Assembly: GCA_963714875.1 (NCBI GenBank)
Contig: CAVQQI010000012.1
Span: forward strand, 248,001 to 312,000
Source of the DNA: JBAOHV01 sp963714875
GTDB taxonomy: Bacteria; Actinomycetota; Acidimicrobiia; Acidimicrobiales; Microtrichaceae
Length of the DNA stretch: 64,000 nt
Direction of reading: 5' to 3'
The notes beneath the pieces were generated by a model that made no database searches, was not told the origin of the DNA, and worked only from the letters and a program-made list of their open reading frames with translations. Shown piece by piece: positions 49,886-61,748 of the stretch (position 1 is the stretch's first letter; each line of letters begins with the position of its first letter). The translations under genes were made by a program, and so were the position numbers.

Positions 49886-52111
49886 TCACCCGGAGCTGCC
49901 GGCGAGATCGACGATGATGTGGCTCGCCGAGCGGGTGTAGATGCAGATCGTCCCATCGGGCGACACCGGCATCGTGACGTGGGCGGCACGCGTGTCGCCC
50001 GTCACCACGTTCAGGTTGGAGGTCTGCTCTCCCGGTGAGCCGGCGGCCGAGCACGGGAAGACCGAGAGCCAGCCCGGACCCCGCACGTCGGTGGCGGTGA
50101 GGGTGAGCACGACCGAGGTCGTGCCGGCCGGTGCACCGGCCCCTCCCACCACGGACTGGGTGATGGTCCGACCTGCGGCGATGGGCGGCCCCCCGGCACG
50201 GGTGTCGAGCAGCCGAACCGGGGACCGGGCCCGCATCAGCGCTCCGGTCGGACCCGTGAACCCGAAGACGTCGACGACGACGTCGGTGGGCGACGGGGCG
50301 TACACGCACACGGAACCGGTCGCCGACAACGGAACCATCGCGGCGTTGGCGACCGTGGCACCGGCGGCGAAGTTCACGTTCGACACCAGGGGACGCGACG
50401 CAGCGCACGGCCACGCCATCAGCCAGCCGTCGCGGGCAGCACCGGTCGCCGTGATGTTCAGTGCCGCTGCGGTGGCCTCCGCCGAGACCCCGGCGCGACC
50501 TCGGACGGGGATCTCGACCACGCCACCGGCACCAGGACGGGTGGTGGTGGTGCGCGTGTCGAGCAACCGACTGGGGACGACGCCGGTGAACCCGCCCGCG
50601 GCCGACGTGTCGTAGGCCCCCTGCAGATCGGCCACGAGGTGGGTGGCCCCATAGGTGTAGAGGCACACCTTGCGCGCCGGGCTGACCTGCACCGTCACCA
50701 GGTCGGCGACGACCTGCCCGGGCACGTAGTTGACGTTCGAGGCGTTCGGTGGCGTCCCACACGGGTAGGCCGTGACGAAGCCCCCCGACGCCGGCGCGAC
50801 GACGGTCACGTTGAGGACCACTGCGCTCGTCGTCGCAGGAACACGGCCGGACAGATCCAGGGCGAGCACCTCCCCCGCCTCGAGCATCCTCGCCGACGCC
50901 GTGCCCAGTCCGCTACGGCTGTCGAGGACGCGGACCGGCGTGGCCGGGACGTAGGTGGCCGGAGGAGCCGGGCCACCCGGCCCGGGCTCACCGCTGATGA
51001 CCAGACGGCCGTCGACCTGGCTCACCTGCTCGACGGCCAATCGGCGCTGGTTCGCCGGGTAGCTGGCGGGCGCGCCCTCGCCCCAGGAGTGGGTGGCGAG
51101 CAGGAGCTGCCCGTTCCTGCCCCGCGTCGCGCTCGGCCCCCCGATCCCCACCCGCCCGGCGCGTCGAGCCATGAGCGGGCCACTCGAGGTGCGGTTGCAC
51201 TGGGGCGTCCAGGTGAAGCCCACGTCGGGACACACGGCGAACCCGGTCGCGTAGCGATCGGAGTCCCACCGGTTCCCCGAGTAGAAGAGCCCGAGGGAGC
51301 CGTCGGGCAGCCGCGCCAGCGTCGGGCTCTCTGCGACGTAGGCCTCCCAGGTGTTCTGCGACTCGAGGAGGAACCGCAGCTCGCTGCCCGACGCGTACGC
51401 CACCGTCGTGGGGTCCACCAACGTGATCGCCCTGGCCCAGATGCGCTGGCCGTGGCTCCCGACCAGCCCCTCGTCCTTCCACACCAACGAGGTCACCCCG
51501 CTGACGGGGTCGGTGAAGGGCTGCGGGTCGATGCTGCCCAACGGGTCGCTCGAGCAGCTGAACCGCTTGGCGTCACCGAAGGGACCCGCCGGAGACGCAC
51601 TGGTCGCGTAGACGATGCAACGCCGGCCCGCCTGGTTCTCGCGCAACGCGTAGAACATCACCCAGCGGCTGCCCAGCTTGGTGACCCCCGGCGCCCAGAG
51701 GTCGTCGGGGAAGCGGGCGTCGCCGCTCTGCCAGGGCCAACCGGGCGGCGACGGATCCGGCAGGGCGTCGTGGTACTCGCCGTTGGGGTTGGGGATGGCG
51801 TGACGCGACCGCGCCGTCCAGGTCACCCCATCCGGCGAGGTCATGACCGGGACGTTCACCCCGCCGGTGGTGGTGCCGTAGGCGTAGTAGAGGTCGGTGA
51901 CCGGATCGAACAGGATCGACGGGTCCGGGAAGTTCTGCGTGTACACGGCCCCAGGGGCGAAGTACGGCGCACCCACGTACGCCGGTTGCGCCGGTTCGCC
52001 CTCGGCCCGTGGCTGGCCGAAGGGGACGACGACGCCCAGGAGCATCCCGGCCGCCAGCGCGACGACCGCGGAGATCCTCCGAAACCCGGTCATCGTCGAA
52101 GGCCGGTTCAC
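49886..52111 (-). CDS. Secreted GH43-like beta-propeller with three C-terminal surface repeats
   Basis: 741 residues, intact. A signal peptide (about 10-36, VVALAAGMLLGVVVPFG) is followed by a GH43/GH117-like five-bladed propeller (about 45-365) with NFPDPSILFDP (catalytic-base Asp), WAPGVTKLGSRWVMFYA and DPQPFTDPVSG. The C-terminal part holds three tandem repeats of about 115 residues, each with RLLDTR or RVLDSR, VVLNVTVTA-like strands, PC and SN-NF/NY/NV, and CVYT/CLYT-THLVAD-like ends. Such repeats occur on actinobacterial surface proteins. Probably an arabinan- or xylan-type glycosidase tethered outside the cell; substrate inferred. Confidence 0.85.
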   Translation of the reverse strand: MNRPSTMTGFRRISAVVALAAGMLLGVVVPFGQPRAEGEPAQPAYVGAPYFAPGAVYTQNFPDPSILFDPVTDLYYAYGTTTGGVNVPVMTSPDGVTWTARSRHAIPNPNGEYHDALPDPSPPGWPWQSGDARFPDDLWAPGVTKLGSRWVMFYALRENQAGRRCIVYATSASPAGPFGDAKRFSCSSDPLGSIDPQPFTDPVSGVTSLVWKDEGLVGSHGQRIWARAITLVDPTTVAYASGSELRFLLESQNTWEAYVAESPTLARLPDGSLGLFYSGNRWDSDRYATGFAVCPDVGFTWTPQCNRTSSGPLMARRAGRVGIGGPSATRGRNGQLLLATHSWGEGAPASYPANQRRLAVEQVSQVDGRLVISGEPGPGGPAPPATYVPATPVRVLDSRSGLGTASARMLEAGEVLALDLSGRVPATTSAVVLNVTVVAPASGGFVTAYPCGTPPNASNVNYVPGQVVADLVTVQVSPARKVCLYTYGATHLVADLQGAYDTSAAGGFTGVVPSRLLDTRTTTTRPGAGGVVEIPVRGRAGVSAEATAAALNITATGAARDGWLMAWPCAASRPLVSNVNFAAGATVANAAMVPLSATGSVCVYAPSPTDVVVDVFGFTGPTGALMRARSPVRLLDTRAGGPPIAAGRTITQSVVGGAGAPAGTTSVVLTLTATDVRGPGWLSVFPCSAAGSPGEQTSNLNVVTGDTRAAHVTMPVSPDGTICIYTRSASHIIVDLAGSSG

Positions 52112-52181
52112 TGCCCTTTCATCGACATCGGGCTCGCCCCGCTGAAGCAGATCGCCGTGGGCCCGGCGCAGGGCTGCCGGC

Positions 52182-53763
52182 TCAGCCCGCGACCACGTCG
52201 ATGCGGTGGCCGAGGACCTGCTCGAGGAGGTCCTTGCGTTCGGTGCCGGAGTGCAGCTCGAGGCTGAGGTCGGCGCCCGGACGCGGTGTCACGACCACCC
52301 GCAACGGCCCGGAGCCGTTGGCGCTCGTCACCCGCACCGCCTCGACGGGGCCGCGGTGGGAGCGGTCGAGGGCGATGGCCACGCGCAGGATGCCGGCGAG
52401 GGTGCGGACCGCCGACTGGTCGTCCGGCCGGAGCTTGGCGAACTCCGGGTGCTTCGCCTTGGGGGCGCTCTTGCGGTGGTAGCGGGCGACCAGGGCGATC
52501 AGCTCGACCTCCCGGTCGGTGAACCCGGACAGGCGATCGGAGTGCCGGATGACGTAGTAGCTGTGCTTGTGGTGCTCGGAGTGCGACACGGCCTGGCCCA
52601 CGTTGGCCAACAGCGCGGCGGCCTCGAGGAGCTCGCGCCACGAGTCGTCGAGGCCGTGCCAGCGGGCCGTGCCGTCGAACAGCTCCAGCGCCAACGCCGC
52701 GGTGCGAGCCGAGTGCTCCGGCTCGTCGTCCATGGCCACGGCCAGGTGCAGCACGCTGCGTCGGCGCAGGTCGCGGAGATGGTGCAGCGTGGCCCCTCGA
52801 CGACGAGCCAGGGCGTCGAGCAGGGCGCCCTCGCGCAGCGCGTTGTCGGAGAAGACCAGCTCCTCGATCCCGAGCGCGGCCACCGCCTGCTCCAGGATGA
52901 GGGCTCCTCCGAGGATGATGTCGGCCCGGCCGGCGTCCATCCCCGGGAGCTGGCGACGCTCGCTCACCGTGGGCGCGCCGACGAGGCGGGCCACCACCGC
53001 CGCACCTGCTCGCGCGCTGATCCGCGAGCCGTTGAACGATCGCGGCGTCGGCTCGTCGTCGTCGAGGGCGTCGGCGAGGGCGAAGATCGCCTCCGCGGTG
53101 CCCGAGGACGCGACCGCCACGGCGAACCCGGTGCGTTCGACCTCACGGGCCATCGGAGCCAGCGCGCTGCGGATGTGGCGCCGGCAGCTGTCGACCGCGC
53201 CCGGGTGCAGCGACTCGGAGCGGAAGAAGCGACGGGTCAGGCGGATGGCCCCCAGCTTCAGGCTGCCGGCGGCGAGGGTCTCGCCGCGCTCCCCGACGAG
53301 GATCTCCGTGCTCCCCCCACCGATGTCGATGAGCACCATCCGCTCGTCGTAGACGGGCACGGCCTGGAGCACCCCGAGGTGGATGAGGCGGGCCTCCTCC
53401 ACCCCGGAGATCACCTCGACGTCCACACCGGCCTCGTCGCCGCGCCCGCTCGATGAACTCCTCGGCGTTCTCCGCCTCCCGGACCGCGGAGGTGGCGACG
53501 GCGTGCACGGCGGCGTCGTGGATGGCGGCGATCCTGGCCATCCGCCCCAGTGCGGCGACACCCCGCTCGATGGCCTCGGGAGCGAGCCGCTTCATGTCGC
53601 CCGAGGAGGATCCGAGGCGCACCATCTCCTTCTCGCGGGCGATGACCTCGAACGCCCCCACGCCGGGGGTCGGGCCCTCGTCGCCGACCCGGGCGACCAC
53701 CATGTGGAACGAGTTGGTCCCGATGTCGATCGCCGCCAGCGGTCGCTCCTGGTCCTGTTCCAC
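52182..53763 (-). CDS. ppx: Ppx/GppA exopolyphosphatase family protein, one frameshift
   Basis: About 527 residues. N-terminal ASKHA fold: LAAIDIGTNSFHMVVARV, VRLGSSSGDMKRL, ATSAVREAENAEEF, DIGGGSTEIL, then a C-terminal HD-type domain (LEAAALLANVGQAVSHSEHHKHSYYVIRHSDRLSGFTDREVELIALVARYHRK). The frame shifts near 53445. GTG 53763 fits the family start; TTG 53799 would add 12 residues. Hydrolyses polyphosphate or pppGpp; the HD domain gives the long form. Confidence 0.88.
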
Positions 53764-53816
53764 GCCCTCACTCTTGTCGGCGCCGGCCGCGGTCTCCAAG
53801 AGGACGAGGGCCCTGC

Positions 53817-54478
53817 CTAGAGCAGCAGGCCCGCGGCGCGCTCGATCTCGCGAGCGGCCTTCGTGACGGCATCGCCGTAGCGACGTCCGGGCGATCGTGA
53901 GGTCCGATCGATCGGTCCGGACACGCTGACTGCCGCGAGCACCGCACCGTCGCGGTCGAGCACGGGCGCGCTCACCGAGGCCACGCCGGGCTCGCGCTCA
54001 CCGACGCTGTCGATCCAGCCACGACGAGGGACCACCGCCCCGACGTCGAGCAGTCGACCACCCGAGCCGATGCCCAGGTCCAGGCGGGCCCCCACCGGCA
54101 CGATGGTGCGCAGACCGTGGGGCGACTCGAGCGCCGCCACGCACACCCGGCTGTCGCCTTCGCGGACGTAGAGCTGCACGCTCTCCCCGGTTGCGTCGCG
54201 GAGCTCGGCCAGGGCCGGGCCGGCGGCATCGACCAGCGACTGCCCGCGGCCGGCGGCCCGCCCGAGCGCGACCAGCCGGGGCCCCAGCACGAAGCGTCCC
54301 TCGGCGTCACGGGCGACGAGGCCGTGGCTCTCGAGGGCGACGGCGAGTCGATGCGCGGTGGCTCGGCTCAACCCGGTGGCGGTCACCAGCTCGGCCAACG
54401 AGCGGGGCTCCGCCTCGACCGCGTCGATCACGACACCGCCTTGTCGAGGACGCCGACACCACCTACACTCGATCCCAC
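53817..54478 (-). CDS. IclR-family regulator (LtbR/NdgR-like), one frameshift near the start
   Basis: About 220 residues. Starts at GTG 54478 with SSVGGVGVLDKAVS; one base is missing near 54433 before VIDAVEAEPRSLAELVTATGLSRATAHRLAVALESHGLV (winged helix-turn-helix). Then the IclR effector domain: FVLGPRLVALGRAAGRGQSL, GESVQLYVREGDSRVCVAALESPHGLRTIVPVGARLDLGIGSGG. It is divergent from leuC, the arrangement of LtbR/NdgR, which repress or activate leuCD in other actinobacteria. The operator is probably the repeated motif at 54503-54539. Confidence 0.87.
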
Positions 54479-54502
54479 GAGCCGAGACTATCGTCCCAGA
54501 TA

Positions 54503-54539
54503 CTGAGATACAAGACCTGACACAAGCGCTGAGACACAA
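54503..54539. promoter_or_regulatory. Triple GAYACAA repeat between the IclR gene and leuC
   Basis: GATACAA (54507-54513), GACACAA (54519-54525) and GACACAA (54533-54539), each preceded by CT or CTGA, occur in 33 bases within the divergent control region. The repeat spacing is 12 and 14 bases. This is the likely binding site of the IclR regulator. Confidence 0.5.
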
Positions 54540-54600
54540 CAAGGCGCCGGAACGGCCGAACGCCACCACGACCCGCCGAGGATCACGAAGGGACCCACCG

Positions 54601-56019
54601 ATGGCCGCCAGAACCCTGAGCGAGAAGATCTGGGACGCACCACGTCGTGCACCGCAGCGAGGGCCAACCCGACCTGCTCTACGTCGACCTGCACCTCGTC
54701 CACGAGGTCACCTCCCCGCAGGCGTTCGACGGCCTGCGCCTGGCCGGGCGCACGGTGCGCCGACCGGACCTGACCGTCGCCACCGAGGACCACAACGTCC
54801 CCACGCTCGACATCGACCAGCCCATCGCCGACCCGATCTCGCGCAAGCAGGTCGAGGTGCTGCGGGCCAACGCCGCCGAGTTCGGCATCGTCGAGCTACC
54901 CCATGGGCGACCGCCGGTCAGGGCATCGTGCACGTGATCGGGCCCGAGCAGGGCCTCACCCTGCCGGGCATGACGATCGTGTGCGGCGACAGCCACACCG
55001 CCACCCACGGCGCCTTCGGCGCGCTGGCCTTCGGCATCGGCACCAGCGAGGTCGAGCACGTCCTGGCCACCCAGACCCTCCCCCAGCACGTCGCCCGGCA
55101 CCATGGCCGTCGACGGTCGAGGGCGACGCTGCCCGCCGGCGTCACCGCCAAGGACGTCGATCCTCGCCATCATCGGCCGCATCGGCACCGGCGGCGGCAT
55201 CGGCTCGGTCATCGAGTACCGCGGCGCGGCCATCGCGCGCGCTCTCGATGGAGGGCCGCATGACGGTGTGCAACATGTCCATCGAGGCCGGGGCCAAGGC
55301 CGGGCTGATCGCGCCCGACGACACCACCTTCGCCTACCTCGAGGGGCGGGCCCACGCGCCGACCGGGCAGCGACTGGGAGCGACGCCCTCGACCACTGGC
55401 GGACGCCTGCCGACCGACGACGGCGCCACCTTCGACAAGGACGTCGACCATCGACGCGCCGACGCTCAGCCCGTACGTGTCCTGGGGCACCAACCCCGGC
55501 CAGGTCGTCGACGCTCGGCGGCGCGGTGCCCGACCCCGACCAGCTTCGACGACGCCGCCCGGCCGCGAGCCGCCGCAGCGGGCGCTCGACTACATGGGCC
55601 TCGCCGCCGGCACGCCGATCCGCGACATCAGCGTCGACACCGTCTTCATCGGCTCGTGCACGAACTCGCGCATCGAGGACCTCCGGGCCGCCGCCGAGGT
55701 GGCCGCGGGGCGGCGGGTGCGCGACGGCATGCGGGCCATGGTCGTGCCGGGCTCGTTCCAGGTGAAGCGCCAGGCCGAGGCCGAGGGGCTCGACCGACGT
55801 CTTCATCGCCGCCGGCTTCGAGTGGCGCGAGCCGGGTGCTCGATGTGCCTGGCCATGAACCCCGACAAGCTCGCCCCCGGCGAGCGCTGCGCCTCCACCT
55901 CGAACCGCAACTTCGAAGGCCGCCAGGGCAAGGGCGGGCGCACCCACCTCGTGTCGCCCGCCGTCGCCGCCGCCACCGCCATCGCCGGCACGTTCGCCGC
56001 TCCCGGCGACCTCGACTGA
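54601..56019 (+). CDS. leuC: 3-isopropylmalate dehydratase large subunit, multiply frameshifted
   Basis: Converts 2- to 3-isopropylmalate with LeuD. ATG 54601 gives MAARTLSEKIWDA; then HRSEGQPDLLYVDLHLVHEVTSPQAFDGLRL, VCGDSHTATHGAFGALAFGIGTSEVEHVLATQTL, IGRIGTGGGIGSVIEYRG, FIGSCTNSRIEDLR and GCSMCLAMNPDKL, which carry the three [4Fe-4S] cysteines. At least eight single-base insertions of C or G must be removed (for example near 54640, 54900, 55160 and 55249). About 468 residues when closed, normal for LeuC. Confidence 0.9.
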
Positions 56020-56030
56020 AAGGCCCCGCA

Positions 56031-56640
56031 ATGGAACCCGTCACCATCGTCACCGGCACGGCGCTGCCCGCTCGACCGCTCCGACGTCGACACCGACCAG
56101 ATCATCCCGAGCGACTGGCTCAAGCGCGTCGAGCGCACCGGCTTCGGCGCCGGGCTCTTCTCGGAGTGGCGGGAGGACCCCGACTTCGTCCTCAACCTCG
56201 CCCCAGTTCGGCGGCGCCGTCGATCCTGGTGGCCGGCGCGAACTTCGGCACGGGCTCGTCCCGCGAGCACGCCGTCTGGGCGATCGCCGACTACGGGTTC
56301 AAGGCCGTCATGTCCCCTCGGTTCGGCGACATCTTCCGCAACAACGCCACCAAGAACGGCCTCGTGCCCGTGGTGGTGAGCAACGAGGTGGGCGAGCAGC
56401 TCCTGCGCGCCGTCGAGGCCGACCCGACGCTCGAGATCACCGTCGACGTGCGCACCAAGCGGCTCTCGGCACCGGCCATCGGCCTCGACGTCGAGTTCCC
56501 CCTCGACGACGCCACGCAGCACCGCTTCCTCAACGGCCTCGACGACATCGGCATCACCCTGGCCAACGAGGCGGCGATCACCGCCTACGAGGCCACCCGC
56601 CCGAGTTGGATGCCGCAGGAGCACGCCCGCCGGGAGCTGA
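56031..56640 (+). CDS. leuD: 3-isopropylmalate dehydratase small subunit, frameshifted
   Basis: Small subunit carrying the swivelling domain. ATG 56031 (MEPVTIVTGTA) eleven bases after leuC; then, after about three one-base insertions before 56230, LVAGANFGTGSSREHAVWAIADYGFKAVMSPRFGDIFRNNATKNGLVPVVVS. About 200 residues. The stop is placed at TGA 56638-56640, which needs one more base adjustment; the next gene starts four bases later. Confidence 0.88.
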
Positions 56641-56643
56641 GCG

Positions 56644-57446
56644 ATGGCCGACCGCTACACCCACGGCCACCACGACTCCGTGCTGCGCAGCCATCGCTGG
56701 CGCACGGCGGAGAACTCCGCCGCGCTACCTGCTCGCCCACCTGGTGACGGGCCAGCGACTGCTCGACGTCGGGTGCGGGCCGGGCACCATCACCGCTCGA
56801 CCTGGCCCGGTCGGTGGATCCCGGTGAGGTGGTCGGCATCGACACGGCGGCCGAGGTCGTCGCCGCGGCCGAGCAGGCCCGGGCCGACGCCGCCGTGGCC
56901 AATGCGTCGTTCGACGTCGGTGACGTCTACGCCCTCGACTTCGACGACGACTCCTTCGACGTGGTCCACGCCCACCAGGTGTTGCAGCACCTCACCGACC
57001 CGGTGGCCGCCCTGCGCGAGATGCGGCGCGTCCTGCGCCCCGGCGGGCTGCTGGCCGTGCGCGACAGCGACTACGGGGCCTTCACGTGGTCTCCCCTCGA
57101 CCCCCGGCTCGACCGGTGGCTGACGCTGTACCACCAGGTCACGGCCCGCAACGGGGCGCAGGCCGACGCCGGGCGCCACCTGCGGTCCTGGGTGCGCGCC
57201 GCCGGCTTCACCGACGACGTGGTGTCGAGCTCGACCTGGACCTTCGCCGACGACGCCGACCGGGCGTGGTGGGGGGACCTCTGGGCCGAACGGGCCGTGG
57301 CGTCGGCGTTCGCCGAGCAGGCCGTCGAGTACGGCCTGGCCACGCCGGATGAGCTCAGGTCGATCGCCGACGCCTGGCGCGACTGGGCGGCCGGCGACGC
57401 CGGGCTCATGGTGTTGGTGCACGGCGAGGTGCTGGCCCGGGCCTGA
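56644..57446 (+). CDS. SAM-dependent methyltransferase (Methyltransf_11/25 type), frameshifted
   Basis: About 266 residues. Motif I LLDVGCGPGTIT near 56760-56800, motif II VVGIDTAAEVVAAAEQARADA, FDVVHAHQVLQHLTDPVAALREMRRVLRPGGLLAVRDSDYGAF. Two frame changes before 56815. The ubiquinone/menaquinone-type methyltransferase family is suggested by these motifs; substrate unknown. It follows leuD closely and may be in the same transcript. Confidence 0.83.
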
Positions 57447-57461
57447 CCGCCGCCGGCCGCC

Positions 57462-59868
57462 TCAGCTCTCGGGCAGGGGATCCACGGCACCGTCGGCCAC
57501 CAGCGCGTCGATCTCGTCGTCGGTCAATCCGAGCAGGCCGCGGCAGACGTCCACGGTGTGCTCGCCCGGGCAGTGGGGCGGGTCCGCAACGCGGCGCACC
57601 CATGCGGGTCCCCACGAACGCCGGACCCTCGAACAGCACCGGTCCTGATCCGGGCTGCTCGACCGGGACCGGCCACCCCCGGGCCAGGAAGTGGGGGTGG
57701 CTCGCCTGCAGGCGCGGGTGCAACACCTGTCCGGCGGCCACGCCGACGGCCTGGAGCGCTCCTTCCACCACACCGGCGTCCCGAGCCACCAACCACGCTG
57801 CCACCGCCCCCTCCACGGCATCGACGTCGGCGAGGCGGCCGGCTTGGGTGCGCCAGGCCACGCGGTCCTCGACCGCCCCGTCGGCGACCCCCAACAGCGC
57901 CGTCCATGCAGCATCGGTCGTGACGCAGAGCGCCAACCAGCTCTCGGAGCCCTCGTCGTCGCGGCACCGGAACAGGCCCCACGGCGCATGGCGGTCACTG
58001 CGGTTCCCTCGGGGCCGGGCGGCCCCCGATTCCAGGCTCTCCGCCAGGAGCAGATCGCCGAGCAGGCCCGCCACCACCTCGAACTGCGCGACGTCGACCC
58101 GGCAGCCCACACCGGTGCGCTCCCGGGCCCGCAGGCCGGCCAGTGCTCCGAGCGCCGGCGAGCCGACCGGCCAGGTGGTCGGGGTGGATGGTCATGATCC
58201 CCTTGGGCGCATCAGGTCCGTGGGCCCACAGCCACGTGAGCCCCCCGACCGCCCGTGCGCTGGGTCCGTAGCCCTTGCGTCGCGCCCACGGGCCCCTGTC
58301 GCCGTAGAGCTGGGTGCTGACCATCACCAGGGCCGGGTTGATCGCCGACACCTCGTCCCACCCCAGACCGAGCCGGTCGATGACGCCCGTGGCGTTGTTC
58401 TCGACGAGGACGTCGACGTGGGGCAGCAGGCTGCGCACCAACTCCCGCCCCGCCTCGGTGGAGAGGTCGGCGGCGATGGTGCGAGTCGACCGGTTGGCCG
58501 TGGCGAAGGCGGGGTTCATGTCCCCACCCATCACCATGCGTTGGAAGTCGGGGTGGCGGCGGCTCTCGACGCGGATCACGTCGGCACCCCACTCGGCGAA
58601 CACGCGACCGGCCTCGGGCGCGGCCAGCCCGGTGCCCACCTCGAGCATGCGCAGGCCGGCCAGGGGGAGGGCCACGGGGACCGGTGGGGACGCAGGCTCC
58701 GCCGTCCTCGGCCGCGCGGCCAGGCCGGGGGGCCGTCGAGCGGGCGGGCCGGGCCCGCGGTCTCGGCACGCGCACCGTCCACGGAGTGCAGCCCGGCGAA
58801 CAACGAACCCACCCGACCGTCCATCGCGGCGGGAACGAACGTGGCCCGAGCCAGGACGTGCTCGTTCGACAGGACCTCGGCCGGCGTCAGCACGGGGGTC
58901 ACCCTCACGCCGGCGGCCTCCGCCTCCTCGGTGACCTCCTCGCGGGTCCGCCCGGCGAACTGCTCGGGGAGGCGGGCCAGCACGGCCTCGCGCTGCTCAT
59001 CGCCCAACATGGCCCCGTCCCACCCAGGGCCCTGCCACTCCGGGGGCGACCCCATCCACCCGATGAGCTTGCGCCAGTCGCCGGGCGTCATGGGGAGGAC
59101 GATGCGGGCCTGCCCGTCAGCACAGTCGAACAAGGGGTACAGCCCGGAACCGGCCCGCACCTGATCGAAGCCGAGGAGGCTCCAGAGGGGCAGCGCCATG
59201 TCGGTGCACTGCGCCAACGCCAGCATGGCGGACACGTCCACGACCTGACCGATGCCGTCGACCCGTCCCTGGCGCAGGGCCATCAGGCCGGCCATGGCCG
59301 CCACCACCGCACCCACGTCCTCGCAGTAGCTCCCGGGCGCGGCCACCGGCGCCAGCTCGGCCACCCCCGAGCGGTAGACGACCCCGGCCATCGACTGGGC
59401 CACCAGCTCCGTGCAGGCCCACCCAGCGGCCGGACCGCTCAGCCCGAACGGGGTGAGGGCCACCACGACGAGATGGGGGTGGCGCTCGGCCAACGCCTCC
59501 GGTCGCAGGTCGTCGCGATCGCCGCCCCATCCTCGCGACACGACGACCATCTCGGCGCCGGCCAGGAGCCCGTCGACCGTCGTCCGATCCGCGGGCACCG
59601 AGGGGTCGAGGGTGGCGATCGCCTTGCCGGCGTTGCGGTGCGCGTGGTGCAGGCTCGTGCCGTCGCCCGTGGCCGGCGCCCGCCGGCGGCCTCCCCCACC
59701 TCCGGGAGCCTCGACGCGCACCACCTCGGCGCCGAGGTCCGCCAGGACCCTGGCGCAGAAGCCGCCGTAGGCGTCGGTCAGATCGACGACGCGCACGTCG
59801 CCCAGCAGGACCTTCGTCGTGTCGATGCCGTCGTCGTCCACGGTTCCCCCCGGCCCGGGCGTCGTCAC
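57462..59868 (-). CDS. Double-domain type III CoA transferase (CaiB/BaiF), frameshifted
   Basis: About 800 residues from ATG 59868. Domain 1 (about 15-390): VRVVDLTDAYGGFCARVLADLGAEVVRVEAPGGG, GKAIATLDPS, LTPFGLSGPAAGW. Domain 2 (about 400-800): LAGLRMLEVGTGLAAPEAGRVFAEWGADVIRVESRRHPDFQR, ENNATGVIDRLGLGWDEVSAINPALVMVSTQLYGDRGPW. The domains join near 58675 by a frame change; further changes near 58150 and 57590. The C-terminal end GLTDDEIDALVADGAV is typical. Two fused CaiB/BaiF halves occur in actinobacterial steroid or bile-acid loci; activity is inferred. Confidence 0.8.
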
Positions 59869-59909
59869 CCGGGTCCGGGAGGACCGTAGCGGAAGCCTCT
59901 AGAACTGCT

Positions 59910-61511
<1,602 letters not shown>

Positions 61512-61627
61512 GGCGGATCAGCGTGCCTTTCGCGGTGCGCAGCGGGGTGGGTTCGCAGGGCGGGCGCTCACTGCGATCGCGAGGGGTCGAGCGGGAGGGG
61601 CGGGCGAGTGCGTCGGTGCGAACGCAA

Positions 61628-61660
61628 GAACCTCCCGGCCCGGTCGGCGACAGGAGGTTC
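61628..61660 (-). terminator. Hairpin in the leader of leuA
   Basis: Perfect 8-bp outer stem (61628-61635 with 61653-61660) with a GC-rich loop, 117 bases before the leuA ATG. Only ttgcgtt follows on the minus strand, so it is a weak terminator, but its position suggests leader control of leuA. Confidence 0.4.
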
Positions 61661-61661
61661 G

Positions 61662-61687
61662 GCGAGCACCGATATCGGGGCGCTCGC
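61662..61687. promoter_or_regulatory. Imperfect palindrome centred on GATATC upstream of leuA
   Basis: Arms GCGAGC-ACCGAT and ATCGGGG-CGCTCGC pair at most positions around a central GATATC. It lies directly before the leader hairpin, 150 bases from leuA, and may be an operator for a leucine-responsive regulator. Nothing else recognisable is in 61512-61748. Confidence 0.4.
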
Positions 61688-61748
61688 CCTACATAAGGAG
61701 AAGCTCGAGAGGTCGTCCGGAGCGGTCACGGGTGCCAGTGTGCCGGGA

